From contig JAQFVV010006335.1 of NCBI GenBank assembly GCA_028023455.1, forward strand, positions 688,741 through 752,740: a stretch of DNA of 64,000 bases, read 5' to 3'. The notes under the pieces are model-generated. The model ran no database searches and was not told where the DNA came from. It worked only from the letters and a program-made list of their open reading frames with translations. The DNA comes from Epiperipatus broadwayi (Eukaryota; Onychophora; Udeonychophora; Euonychophora; Peripatidae). The stretch's first letter is position 1. Every line of letters starts with the position of its first letter. Position numbers and translations under genes: made by a program. Positions 1-10,806 of the stretch are shown here, piece after piece.

Positions 1-600
1 AAAAAAATTGTCTTACAGAAAATATATAAAAATGTTAAGAATATTAAAAATATCAATAATACAAAACATAGTTTTTACCACATAAGGCTTAACTCAAATC
101 AAGAGACCTTTTGAATGTTGTACCAATAATCTACAAATGAAAAATTTTGTCATAAAAATGGAATTCTTATGACATTTCAAATAAATTTATATTTCCTTGT
201 ACAACAATAAAGCCAGCTGAATTGAATCTTCCTAAATACAAATGGAGTCTAATTAATAGATTCAGTACAACTTATGATCAATAAGATCATCTGTTTTACA
301 AAAAGAATTTATCAGCCACTGATCTTTACAAATGTGGGAACATGGATACTATGAACCATATCATTATTAATAGTTACATTTATGGTTACAGTGGCAGAAT
401 TGAAATTTCAACAAAGCAACTAGTGAACTGATATCTTTGTTGGAATTTTTATAGATTTGTTTATGACATCTCATTCATAGTTAAACTCTTTAAATCCATA
501 TGCTAAATAAATAAATACAGACAAGATATAGAGAGTTAGCCTTATTTCAGAGTAATTTTAAATTTCTTTAAATGCACAATGATTATGTAAGTAATATTTA
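1..600. other. AT-rich non-coding stretch
   Basis: No coding frame, splice-bounded exon, RNA gene or repeat copy was recognised here. The sequence is plain AT-rich unique DNA. Confidence 0.6.
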
Positions 601-919
601 CTAAGACTATAAACCTCAAGAGTGTGCACATGAAAATGTGAAGGTAGGGATCCCTACAGGTATTAACCACAAGCTTATGCTTTGGAAAATTTTACAAATA
701 CTAATGTGTAATAAGAATTATGGACTTAATCAGTGAAGTATTTAATAGCTCCACACTCTCAGATCTAATCACTTCAGCTTCACCTATTTATATAGAAAGT
801 AGTTTGAAATAAAGAAGGGTTCCTCTCTTTTCTTCCAAAGCATAAGCTTGTGGTTAAGACCTGTAGAGGTACCTTTGCATGTTCATGTGCATGCACACTC
901 TTGAGGTTTATAGCCTTAG
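601..919. mobile_element. Palindromic MITE-like element with ~85-bp inverted arms
   Basis: Positions 601-685 and 835-919 are near-complete reverse complements, about 85 bp each, around a 149-bp non-coding centre. The outer end reads CTAAGACTATAAACCTCAAG on the left, and the right end is its complement with one change. The inner arm contains ACCACAAGCTTATGC. Related words (AAGGCTGTAGCCTCAAG, CCACAAGCTTA) recur in the element at 13742-13868, so the two belong to one dispersed family. There is no coding capacity. The class of transposase that moved it is unknown. Confidence 0.6.
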
Positions 920-2725
920 TAAATCTTAGAAATTGTAAGATCATCAAGTGAACAAGGATTAGATGAATGCAGAGATTAATAAAAATATCTTAGTTATAAA
1001 CTTGAAAGGCCATTCAAGAATAATTTTTTATTTGTTCACTTACAGATATAAGTTACTTTCAAGTGAAAGAAGATTGAAAAAATTATAAAAAAAACATTTT
1101 AATGTCAAATAAAATAAGACAAGAATTTATAAAGTTGAAAGAAAAAAATGTATTTGCATCATGGCATATATTTTGTTATAATGGTACCAGAACTATAATT
1201 AGAAATAAGGTGGATTTTTTTATAATAAAAAATATAACTTTATTTTAAATTCTTGGATTTGAACCTCACATCACTGTTTTCTTTGTATGTAATTTGAACC
1301 TCAGATCACAGTATCCATTGTACGTATATAAGACAAAGACAATGAAAAAAAATAACAGTCCTTATATTTGGAAACAAAAAAAAACTTGTGTAACATTGTG
1401 TCTGAAATATTGCATGATATGGAGTAGAAAAAGAGAGTAAGAAAGAAAAGACATGTGTCTGAACGAAGTAAATGGAAGATGTCAAGTAGTTCAAGCAATG
1501 TAGAAATAAAAAAAATATATGCTAAAGTACTTTAAAAAAAGGAATATTGTTGGATACTAGAGATTGAATATTTAATATAAAATATATTAGAAAAAATCTG
1601 AAAGATGACAAAAGAAAAAAATATATAAATGATTTTAAAAATAATCTAATTATAAAAATCTAAAGAGCAAATGGGGAGATTCAAAAATAATTGATAGGGA
1701 ATTGGGTAGTATGCATTAAACAAAAGCCTAAAATATTAATTGATTCTGGGAAAGGGGAGGGATAAATGTAACAGTTGATAAGGAAAGAAAACCATTTTGA
1801 GGTTGAGATACACTTTGCTTCAAGATAGACTTGTATGAGGCATTCTTGAAACTTCATTAGAGTATGTGAAAAGATGATCAAAACATGCTTACCTGGTACA
1901 AATTGGCAGGGTGTATCAATTGGTACTTATCCAGAATTCAGGAAAAAGATAGAAACTCATCAGAAATATATATGCAAATATATGCATATATGTAAATTTG
2001 CAATGAGTAATGTATTATATTCAATTGTCTTTTTATATAATCTTTGAAAGAAATGAAATTATGACTTTTGATCTTTTGTTGCAGAGTATATATAAATCAT
2101 CATTCTGTCACAAATATTTAAGTATACATATATTAATGATAATAATTTACGTTTGATATGCAAACGCCAAAAGCAAGAAGACTATTTTTTCTTCTTACAT
2201 AAAAGAAATATTAAAATACAAACTCGTAATGATATTTACAATCTTTTTATAATTTTATTATTGTAAAATAAAAAATACACATGGGAACTCACCTTTTCTT
2301 TTTTTGTGTGTATTATATATATATAAAGAAACTAATTAAATCAAGTATATCAGAAATCAACTTAATTAAAACTTGTTTATTTATTTTGTTCCTACGATTT
2401 CTTTTTTTTTCTCTAAGAACTTTGTTAAGTAAAATTACTTTGATACAAACTACAGTACTTTTAAAATGTATTGAAATTATAATAATGGCGATGAGAATAA
2501 TAAAAACCTTTTATCATTTTATTTTGTTCTGATTCATTTGTGTAAATGATAGTGATGGAATACTTTTTAATATCTTAATTTAAATTATCGATTAAATTTT
2601 ATGGCGCAGTTCTAAAATTTAGGGAGAGGGGCATCGCTAGCAATCAATACTGACAATAATAATAAAGTGACAACCCATAATTGTAATATTACTCTGTTTT
2701 TGAAATATGTGCTTTTAGAAAAAGC
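920..2725. other. AT-rich non-coding stretch
   Basis: Only short chance reading frames are present. They are low-complexity, Phe/Ile/Leu-rich and not conserved in composition. No gene is supported. Confidence 0.55.
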
Positions 2726-2839
2726 GTTGTTAGCCGAGAGGTTAGCGCAGCTGCCTTGCAAGCAAGCAGTTGGTTGCAGACGGTTGTTGCGGGTTCGCCT
2801 TCCGCCGATGCTATGACATATGGAAAGTAAAAAAAAAAA
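2726..2839 (+). repeat. tRNA-derived SINE-like repeat, copy 1
   Basis: A head resembling a tRNA (CCGAGAGGTTAGCGCAGCTG, then an anticodon-like loop CTTGCAA in a CTGC/GCAG stem, then a B-box-like GGGTTCGCCTTCC) is followed by ATGCTATGACA and an 11-base A tail at 2829-2839. Two further copies with the same head, the same ATGCTATGA linker and an A tail lie at 17562-17661 (minus) and 35204-35302 (plus). The shared non-tRNA tail and A tract mark a SINE family rather than a functional tRNA gene. This copy has a short internal insertion in the variable region. Confidence 0.7.
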
Positions 2840-3156
2840 GATCATAATTGGTGACTTGATTCCTGTAATAATAACTACATTGTGGTAAACAATTAAATTA
2901 GAACTTTTACATCAAAGTATGAGAATAATTGACTTAATCTTTATTTTATTGATGCTAAATCCCTGCTCAAAAATAAATGGTCCTATAATGTAGCAATAAC
3001 AATTGATAATTATAAGGATAGTATGTACATGCTTGTCATTTCTTTAAACACAATTTAATATTATCAAAATTAAAGTTTCCATTGTAAATTTCAGTAGATT
3101 TTAATATAACTAATGCATATATATATATATGTTAAAACGAAGATTTGCACGGGTTA
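2840..3156. other. AT-rich non-coding stretch ending in a short (TA)n tract
   Basis: No gene is seen. A (TA)n run at about 3117-3131 borders the Penelope-like locus that follows. Confidence 0.5.
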
Positions 3157-3220
3157 AATATATAAAATACATATTCTGCGGGTTCATCCGTGTTAAAAAC
3201 TTTTAATATTAATATACTGA

Positions 3221-3254
3221 CGTTTCGACTTGGTCACACAAGCCATCCACAGAG
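3221..3254 (-). ncRNA. Hammerhead-like hairpin in PLE-A 3' UTR, left copy
   Basis: On the minus strand the sequence forms a CTTG/CAAG hairpin followed by TCGAAACGTC, preceded by GTGGATGG. The layout (conserved 7-mer, short stem-loop, GAAA) matches the core region of hammerhead ribozymes reported in PLEs. The 7-mer departs from CUGANGA, so activity is doubtful. The same hairpin is present in the inverted copy near 7794-7828. Confidence 0.35.
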
Positions 3255-3345
3255 TTATAAAAGGTAGAAAGACGGTTGTAGAGGCGCTACAATCACTGAT
3301 TTGAATAAAATGTTAAAATTCCACCAATAGCAAAAAATGTTAAAT

Positions 3346-4451
3346 TTAGGAATGTTTTTTAAAAAAATCTTTTCAAGTAGGAGGAAGTTTACATGTATCA
3401 TCTCGCTTATTGATACAATCTGGCATTTTAAGTATCTCAATGGCTTTTCTAATTTTTCATTGGTAGAGATTATCACATCTAGATATGATCCTGGTACTAG
3501 AAAAATCAATTTTATGACCTGAATCTATAGTATGGAGTGAGAGTGTTGATGATGATGAGTGTTGTTTAACTGCATTAGCATGCTCATCTCTCCTAACACT
3601 GATGCGACAATTACTCATACCTATGTAAGAAGCTTTACAATTTTTACATGAGATTTGATAGACACCATGAGATTCAAGAGGGATTGAATCCTTAGGCTTG
3701 GTTATATTGCTGATCTTTTGATGAGCAGAAAATGCTGTATCTATATTATAGCATTTTAATATACGTCTGATACTGTCTGTAGTTCCTTTTACATATGGAA
3801 CACAAATCCTACTAGCTTTTTGTTTCCTAGTTTGTCTATTTTGGGCTTGAAATAAGGCTTTTTTTTTATAAATTTGTAATTATAACTATTTGCTAATAAA
3901 ACACTATTAATATGATTTATTTCTTCTTTCAGATGTGTCTCATCTGAAAGGTTAATTGCTCTATTTAAAAGAGTTTTGGCTACAGAAACTATCTGAGTTG
4001 GGTGATGATGAGAATGGAAATGCAAATATCTGTCTGTGTGTGTATCCTTTCTGTAAATAGAAAAAGATAAATTATTTGGTGTTCTGGTGATTAGAACATC
4101 AAGAAAAGGGAGTTTTCCATCAGACTCTGTCTCCATTGTAAATTTAATATGAGGATGCATATTATTTAAATGTAAGAAAAAATCATCTAATTTATTTTTT
4201 CCATGTTGCCATATGACAAAAGTGTCATCTATGTATATGAACCAAATGAGAGGTATTAAAGATGATGATTCTAAAGCATGAGTTTCTATATATTCCATGG
4301 ATAAATCAGCTATTACTCCTGAGATAGGTGAGCCCATAGGAGTACTAAAAACTTGTCTGTAATGCTGTCCATTGTATACAAAATATGTATTTAAGAGACA
4401 ATGTTTAATTAAAGCAATAATATGGTCTGGTAAATTGCAACGTTGTAAAAT
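3346..4451 (-). pseudogene. PLE-A reverse transcriptase and GIY-YIG endonuclease, 5'-truncated and frameshifted
   Basis: The first segment (4451 down to about 3790) carries reverse-transcriptase landmarks: TPMGSPISGVIADL (motif B) and YIDDTFVIW (catalytic YIDD, motif C), then PFLDVLITR. After a frameshift near 3830-3850 the frame reads a PLE connector (CVPYVKGTTDS) and a GIY-YIG domain: GVYQISC then SYIGMSN, with R and H of VRRDEH downstream. The stop is at 3346-3348. One in-frame TGA interrupts the C-terminus where the inverted copy has TGC. The N-terminal part of RT, including motif A, is missing because element B abuts at 4452. The same connector frameshift occurs in the right-hand copy, so it predates the pairing. 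This is a dead fragment. Confidence 0.85.
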
Positions 4452-4646
4452 CCAATACAATGAAATGTTAGATTCATCACCTAGGAGAAGATAGAATTGT
4501 TTACACTGCCTTGATAAGGACTCCTAAGAGTTGAAAGCCTTGGAAATAATATTTTTTTATTTTTTATATTAAACTCTGTATTAACAATTGACACGAATTG
4601 TTATTTATATTATTTTTATATTATATACAGAAGTATTATTTATTTA
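4452..4646 (+). repeat. Left pseudo-LTR of PLE-B
   Basis: Starts with CCAATACAATGAAATG and ends just before the ATG at 4649. It matches 6935-7134 over its whole length with few differences and a small indel in a T-rich run. Confidence 0.85.
4510..4538 (+). ncRNA. Hammerhead-like hairpin, PLE-B left pseudo-LTR
   Basis: TTGATAAG is followed by stem GACTC/GAGTT and then GAAAGC. The spacing is that of a hammerhead core (CUGANGA, stem II, GAAA). The two deviations from consensus, C3 to U and G8 to A, would still allow a Watson-Crick 3-8 pair. The same arrangement occurs at 6993-7021 and in two other PLE families of this window. Confidence 0.4.
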
Positions 4647-4648
4647 CA

Positions 4649-6861
4649 ATGGAACGTGATTGGAAGTTTAAAGAAGCAATATCTTTGCGAAGAAAGTGTA
4701 TTGTAGCTAATGAACGTTTTATTTTCTTTAAGAGATGTTGTGAGTTTAATATTATTCCAAATTCTTCTAAAATTAAAATTAATTATAGTATACGTAATAG
4801 AATTAATGCCACGAATATAATACAAAGAACTTTAGTTCATTTTTTATTGAAGGATAGCAGAAAAGAACTTTTTTCGATAATAAAGAAAGAGAAAATACTA
4901 CAACAGTTTTATTCATTACCGTTATATACAGAATTTTGGTTTAATAAATTTAAAAAAGATATGCAGTCTAAGTATTCAAATAAATTTGAGTTTTTATTAT
5001 ATAAGCAAAAGCATATTAAATTGCGAAATAATAATCAACAAGTAGTTAATTTATCTAAATATGAAATTTCGGATAACATAAGTGAAATTTTATCATTTGG
5101 GCCTAGATATGTATATAGTTTGTGGAAAAATGCAAAGGCTGAAGCAATTGCAGATGTGGAAGCAGCATACGACGGTATTATTACTAAAGAAAAAGTTATT
5201 AAAGTTATTTCTCCAAAAATTAATCCATTATCTAATAAATTGAATTATAGTAAACAGCAGACTTTGAAAGATGTTAAATTATTTTTAAATAATAACCAGC
5301 TGATTTGTTCTAAGGAAGATAAATCACATAGATTTGTATTAATGGATAAAGATACATACGAAATTAAACGTAAACAACAAATAGAGAAATTGAATTTTAT
5401 TAGAATTAAAAATTATAATATAAAGGCTATGAAAGATAAGTTTGTTTCAAAGATTTTAAGAGCACGTGGTAAAATGTTTCTTACTAATAAAGAATATAGG
5501 GAAGTTTATCCATCAGCAACTTTTATTCTGCAAATGTTTGCGAATCTAAAAACACATAAGCTTAATGCTCCTTTAAGATTAATGATGGATTTTACAAGGG
5601 CATGTTATCAAAAGCTAGCAAAAATTTTAATTAAGTGGATTTTAGATTTTGTTGGGTTTGGAAAATATACATTCAAATCGTCATTTAATTGTGTTACTAT
5701 ACTTAATAAAACAGCTATAATTAAGAAGTACGAGTTTGTTTCATTGGATGTGGTGGAATTATATAGATCAGTGGATCGATCTGCATCTATTACAATTTTG
5801 AGAGATAAATTGTGTGCTAAAGAAATGCCACAGGATAAAATATCTTTCATTATAGATGTTTTAATTTGGATAAGCAATGATATTATTGCAGCACATGGTA
5901 GTAACTTATATAGAATGGAAAAAGATGGCCAATGGGTTTGGCTGTAAGTGGATTATTAAGTAATTTGTTTGTAGATAATATAGAACAGCGAATTGTGCAT
6001 CCCATATTAGTAAGAAATGAGAATACATTATATTGTAGATATGTGGATGATGTTTTGATATATGGGCTACCAGACATTATAAAGCAAATTTTTGATAGTT
6101 TGCAAAACCAAGATGGTTTAGTTTGGATAATAGAAAGAGAAGACAATTCTAGTATTAAATACCTAGATTTGCAAATATCAAGGTTAGATGGTAAATTAGT
6201 ATATAAAATGGTTGTAAAACACATAGATAATAGAGGTTACATTCATCCAACATCTAATGTTCCTTTAGTACACAAATTAGCTGGTTTTAGAGCTTTTTTA
6301 ACACATAATCAACGACTGTGTTCAAATGAAATGTTTATGAAAGATAATATAAAATGTTATATGCAAGATTTAATACAAGTGGGTTATAATAAACAAATGC
6401 TATCATCTACTGTATTGAAGCATTATAAACAATGTCATAATAGTGACCATATAAATATGAATAATAAACCATGGATGTCATTAGCTTTTATTCCCAATAT
6501 TAATAAAAATATAATAAAAGTTTTAAGTCAAGATTTTCAATTAGCATGGATAACTCCACCTAACCTTAATAGGTTAATAAATAATTCTAAGGAAATAATA
6601 AATAAGGAGGATAAAAGCAGTGTTGTATACTCTATTAGATGCCCACAAATAAATTGTAGTGCAATATATGTTGGAGAAACCAAAACAAATATTGAATATC
6701 GCCTTCAACAACATAAATATACTTATAATAGAGCAAGAGAAGATGATACAGTTTATTTAGCTTTTTATGTTCACCAAAATAATACAGGCCATATATGTAG
6801 TCCAAAGAATTTTACAATATTAATGAATGAAACACATGATAAAAAACGCAAGATTAAATAA
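4649..6861 (+). pseudogene. PLE-B reverse transcriptase with C-terminal GIY-YIG endonuclease, one frameshift
   Basis: The frame opens at ATG 4649; an upstream TTG in the same frame is ignored because it lies in the pseudo-LTR. The N-terminal ~250 residues are Lys/Ile/Asn-rich, as in PLE N-termini. Motif A is FVSLDVVELYRS near 5730-5770. The frame is lost by one base near 5925-5935, immediately before motif B (MGLAVSGLLSNLFVDN), and continues in the next frame to TAA at 6859-6861. Motif C is YCRYVDDVLIYG near 6035-6065. After a connector with TPPNLNRLINNSKE, the endonuclease shows VVYSIRC and IYVGETK, then R and QH at usual spacing. About 735 codons in all, a normal PLE length. Apart from the single frameshift it appears intact, so it may be a recently active copy or a sequencing indel may explain the break. 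Confidence 0.85.
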
Positions 6862-6934
6862 TCATATATTATACAAAATTCATCATTGTGCTATGAATTC
6901 AAAATTAACCAGCTTTCTGATTAGTTGTTCCTGG
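6862..6934 (+). other. Short 3' non-coding segment of PLE-B
   Basis: Seventy-odd bases between the ORF stop and the right pseudo-LTR. No motif recognised. Confidence 0.5.
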
Positions 6935-7134
6935 CCAATACAATGAAATGTTAGATTCATCACCTAGAAGAAAATAGAATTGTTTACACTGCCTTGATAA
7001 GGACTCGTAAGAGTTGAAAGCGCTTGGAAATAATATTTGTTTTTTATTTATTTATATTAAATTCTGTATTAACAATTGACACGAATTGTTATTTATATTA
7101 TTTTTATATTATATACAGAAGTATTATTTATTTA
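6935..7134 (+). repeat. Right pseudo-LTR of PLE-B
   Basis: Direct copy of 4452-4646. PLE-A sequence in the opposite orientation begins at about 7135. Confidence 0.85.
6993..7021 (+). ncRNA. Hammerhead-like hairpin, PLE-B right pseudo-LTR
   Basis: Same TTGATAAG, GACTC loop GAGTT, GAAAGC layout as the left copy. The one base changed (CTCC to CTCG) falls in the loop, leaving the stem intact. Confidence 0.4.
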
Positions 7135-7699
7135 TTTAGTGTTTTATTAGCAAATAGTTATAATTACAAATTTATAAAAAAGCCTTATTTCAAGCCCAAA
7201 ATAGACAAACTAGGAAACAAAAAGCTATTGGGATTTGTGTTCCATATGTAAAAGGAACTACAGACAGTATTGGACGTATATTGAAATGCTATAATATAGA
7301 TACAGCATTTTCTGCTCATCAAAAGATCAGCAATATAATAACCAAGCCTAAGGATTCAATCCCTCTTGAATCTCATGGTGTCTATCAAATCTCATGTAAA
7401 AATTGTAAAGCTTCTTACATAGGTATGAGTAATCGTTGCATCAGTGTTAGGAGAGATGAGCATGCTAATGCAGTTAAACAATACTCATCATCATCAGCAC
7501 TCTCACTCCATACTATAGATTCAGGTCATAAAATTGATTTTTCTAGTACCAGGATCATATCCAGATGTAATAATCTCTACCAATGCAAAATTAGAGAAGC
7601 CATTGAGATACTTAAAAGGCCAGATTGTATCAATAAGCGAGATGATACATGTAAACTTCCTCCTATTTGGAAAGATTTTTTCAAAAAACATTCCTAAAT
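7135..7699 (+). pseudogene. PLE-A connector and GIY-YIG endonuclease, inverted right-hand copy
   Basis: This is the inverted partner of 3346-3906. It starts inside the connector (VLLANSYNYKFIKKP), suffers the same frameshift as the left copy, and then reads a clean GIY-YIG domain from about 7281 to 7697: GVYQISCKNC, SYIGMSN, VRRDEH, and near the end KIREAIEIL with the acidic residue of the family. The left copy's in-frame stop is absent here. Truncation in the connector, with no RT, shows it is a 5'-truncated copy. Confidence 0.85.
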
Positions 7700-7793
7700 T
7701 TAACATTTTTTGCTATTGGTGGAATTTTAACATTTTATTCAAATCAGTGATTGTAGCGCCTCTACAACCGTCTTTCTACCTTTTATAACTCTG

Positions 7794-7828
7794 TGGATGG
7801 CTTGTGTGACCAAGTCGAAACGTCAGTA
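7794..7828 (+). ncRNA. Hammerhead-like hairpin in PLE-A 3' UTR, right copy
   Basis: GTGGATGG, stem CTTG/CAAG, then TCGAAACGTC. It is the mirror of the element at 3221-3254 and lies about 50 bp from the (TA)n tract that ends the PLE. Confidence 0.35.
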
Positions 7829-7893
7829 TATTAATATTAAAAGTTTTTAACATGGATGAACCTTCAAAATATGTATTTTATATATATATATAT

Positions 7894-9659
7894 TAAATGT
7901 TAGAAACATTTTTTTAATAATTTGACAATTTCAAAACACTAAAAATAATTGAAACATTGAGAGAAAAAAGATTGTAAAACTAATGCCCCACCTTTGCCTC
8001 ATATAAATTTGTATTTCAAATGCCATTTTATTTAAGAAAAATTACAAAGCAATACAGAGGATATACTTGGTTATATTGTAAATGAATGTTAATTACATTG
8101 ATAAATTATTATTAATTATATTTGTCTTTTAGCCAAAAAAAATATCTCATTATAAGTTGTAATACTGCGATATTAGAGACCAAATATCTGCAAATGTGCA
8201 TGATATAGTAATTCTAGTCCCTTATTCTTATTTTATCAAGTATGTTTCTAAATATTTTGGATGTATTCTAGCATTGTAATTATAATTATAAATGAACCTT
8301 ATATATCACAATGCATGTAGTCTAAAAGTAGTACAGTGGATCTTGGCGTAACATCTCTTTGAAAAATATTCTATTATGATTGTATTAATGGTAGATTTTT
8401 TTTGTATAATTTAGTTGATGTAAGCTTTGGTAGAGTTTAGAGTGATACATTCAAATAGAAAGTGCTTCTGGCTCTCTTCTGTGTCATAATCCACATATGA
8501 TATCAATGAAATGGTTTTTTTGATATTGGAAGAACTTCAAAGGTGGAACTAACCATATGTTTGATTTAAGGACAAAATCAAATATTTAAGTTCAACTAAT
8601 CAATTCTAGAAGCTTAGTAAAAGTTGTTTGTTTTTTAGACACAGAATTAGTGAGATTTTATCTTTTCCCATATTTCGATATAATTTTACAATGTTTTTTT
8701 CTAATATGGCATTTGTCTTATGTAAATTTACTGAATTGATATTATCATAATTAGTCTTAGGATGGTTGCCCAATGTTTACTGTAAGGAAGTAGTTTGACT
8801 TGTGATAATGAACCTTGATTGAAAAAACATGGGTGGCATCAGGTTGAATGTTTTTTGAAATCTAAATGTATGTATTGAATACAATCTTAGCCCATTGAGA
8901 TGGTTATATACTTAAAATCCTTTAAGTGAATTCACAATTAGATTTTTTTTTTCCCATAGAAATAAATAAATAAATAATAAGTAGACTATTGCACTAAAAG
9001 ATTTTGTAAAGAATTTTTTAAGTGTGTAAAAAGCGATTTTATCATAATTAGTATATTAGTAAGTGCTATTTTTGAACATAGTACTGAAACAATCTTTATT
9101 GTGCTAAATTTGAAACACGTGAATAATATTTAAATAATAAATAACTTCTTAATTGTAAATCATGAGTATGTAAAGTTTACAAGATTTGTTTCAGAAAAAA
9201 AATCATTTCCTACATCTATCAATCTCCTACATATAAGCCTCATATCAGAATAATATAAAATAGTTCTTTATATAAAGATAATTTTATTACATTTTATTTA
9301 AAAGTCAGAAAGATATAATGCATGATAACTGTAATGTGATATGTAATCAAAGAATATTCATATAATTATATTCTAGCTAGATAAAAAATATAATCAAGAT
9401 CATTTTAAAAGTAAATCTACATTGAATAATCTTTTTAAAAATGTTATTTTAATAAAGATAAGAGATTAAACCCATAATTATTAATGTGCTGTTTTGTTTT
9501 TACATAAATATAATATATTCATTATAGTATTAACATACTTTCTCCCAAGACCATATGTTATACATGCATTTCATAAACAATCAGAATAACTCAGAGTAAA
9601 AGGCAACTCATTGATAATTTCATGTAATCAATTTTCACTCACACATGAACAATCTCAAG
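7894..9659. other. AT-rich non-coding stretch
   Basis: No gene, repeat copy or palindrome longer than a few tens of bases was recognised. Confidence 0.5.
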
Positions 9660-9773
9660 ATGCCATTTTAAAAAATTATCACATGATCATAAATCACAAT
9701 GCCATTTTAAAAAATTATAATGTGATCATAAATGATGCCATTTTAAAAATTTATCATGTGATCATAAATCACG
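9660..9773 (+). repeat. Three tandem ~38-bp repeats
   Basis: Units begin at 9660, 9699 and 9735, each with ATGCCATTTTAAAAA and then ATCATAAAT. The middle unit lacks three bases. Confidence 0.8.
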
Positions 9774-9897
9774 ATGCTGATCACTAATAATCCTGAATAA
9801 TTATTATTTGAATTTATTGTGATTTTTTTAAATAAAGTATGATCTTAAATGTTCAAAGAATCTATAGTCACCAAAGAACTGAATTATCAAAGCATAA

Positions 9898-9934
<37 letters not shown>

Positions 9935-10806
9935 TATATGGAATTACGGGTGATATTAAAAAGAATTTAAATGTATCACTAATGTAAAAAAAAATCTATA
10001 CATTATTTTAAGAAAGGTGAAGTCATTTTATTTGTCAAATTTTGATACAGATAAATTGCCATACAATACAGAAAAAATCACATAAAATCAACATATCAAT
10101 GTAGGATAGTTGATTAATAAGTTGTTTCCTGTATATAATAGTTTTAACTACACACATATATCAAAATAACCATGTTAGGTTTTGATTTATATGAGTGGAT
10201 TTATAAAAACAAAAAAGTTGAATAAATCTTATAAAATTCAATATATTAAAAGATACAAAAATCTATAAAGAAATAGTAGCTATTGGCAATTTATTTTTTT
10301 AGTATATTAAATTTTATAAAATTTATTCTAGTTTTTGTTGTTAATATATACATTGTATGCAAAATATAATAAATTCAATATATTTTGTTTAGTTTTTTTT
10401 AAGTGTAAACATTAAATTTTACTTAATTAATTAGTATTATTATTAATGAAACAATACAAAATAATATAATATTGTTTTGAACATTCTAAATTTATACAGT
10501 AATTTTAAAATATCGTATTTGTGGCTTTAATTTGGCGTAGAATTTTTCTTCTTCTTTTGACTCACCAAAAGGCTTTTTTCCCCAATGGTATAAGAGTTGT
10601 CATATTGCAACTATCTCTAAAATACAGGTAGGTTTGTTCCATCATATAAATCCCACTAACAGTCCTTGTTTGTCTTCAGATGGCTGTTGAAACTCTGATT
10701 AAAGGAGGGTGACCCAAGGCTCATTTGATATAGTTTCTAGACCATGTATGAGTTTGTCCAATAAATATTCTCTTCTTTATTGTTGGATACTTGTTGAGTG
10801 TTGATT
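9774..10806. other. AT-rich non-coding stretch with a (TA)n tract
   Basis: Contains (TA)n at about 9901-9931. The less AT-rich 10560-10800 part may be a decayed extension of the neighbouring LINE relic, but I could not assign protein motifs to it. Confidence 0.4.

Larger units (their letters stand above)
4452..7134 (+). mobile_element. Nearly complete Penelope-like element B with direct pseudo-LTRs
   Basis: Direct repeats of about 195-200 bp (4452-4646 and 6935-7134) flank one long coding region (4649-6861). This is the usual PLE arrangement, in which tandem integration produces pseudo-LTRs. Each repeat contains the conserved hairpin starting TTGATAA and ending GAAAG. The element lies on the plus strand, opposite to the left PLE-A copy, and fills the junction of the PLE-A inverted pair. 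It looks younger than its host locus, because it has only one obvious frameshift. Confidence 0.8.
3157..7893. mobile_element. Compound Penelope-like locus: inverted pair of PLE-A 3' ends with PLE-B at the centre
   Basis: The outer ~755 bp on each side (3157-3910 and 7135-7893) are inverted copies of the 3' part of one PLE family (A): the connector, the GIY-YIG endonuclease and the 3' UTR. Both 3' ends point outward and both abut short (TA)n tracts. The left copy extends further upstream into the reverse transcriptase, up to 4451. A second PLE (B, 4452-7134) occupies exactly the junction between the two A copies. The arms differ at scattered positions, so the pair is not a recent assembly artefact. 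Confidence 0.8.

Noticed and set aside
2726-2839. Functional tRNA gene
   Set aside because: The acceptor stem does not pair, the arms are distorted, and three copies share a non-tRNA tail with A tract. It is a SINE-like repeat. The other copies were rejected for the same reason.
4452-4650. Minus-strand extension of the PLE-A reverse transcriptase frame through the 195-bp direct repeat
   Set aside because: The frame stays open for about 35 codons into 4452-4560, but the same sequence recurs at 6935-7134 as PLE-B's pseudo-LTR and contains the plus-strand hairpin typical of PLE tails. The open frame is coincidental.
4452-7134. 195-bp direct repeats as an exceptionally long target-site duplication of PLE-B
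   Set aside because: The repeat carries PLE-type hairpin sequence and PLEs normally have pseudo-LTRs, so it belongs to the element.
9660-9773. CRISPR-like array
   Set aside because: Three direct tandem units without unique spacers in a eukaryotic genome.
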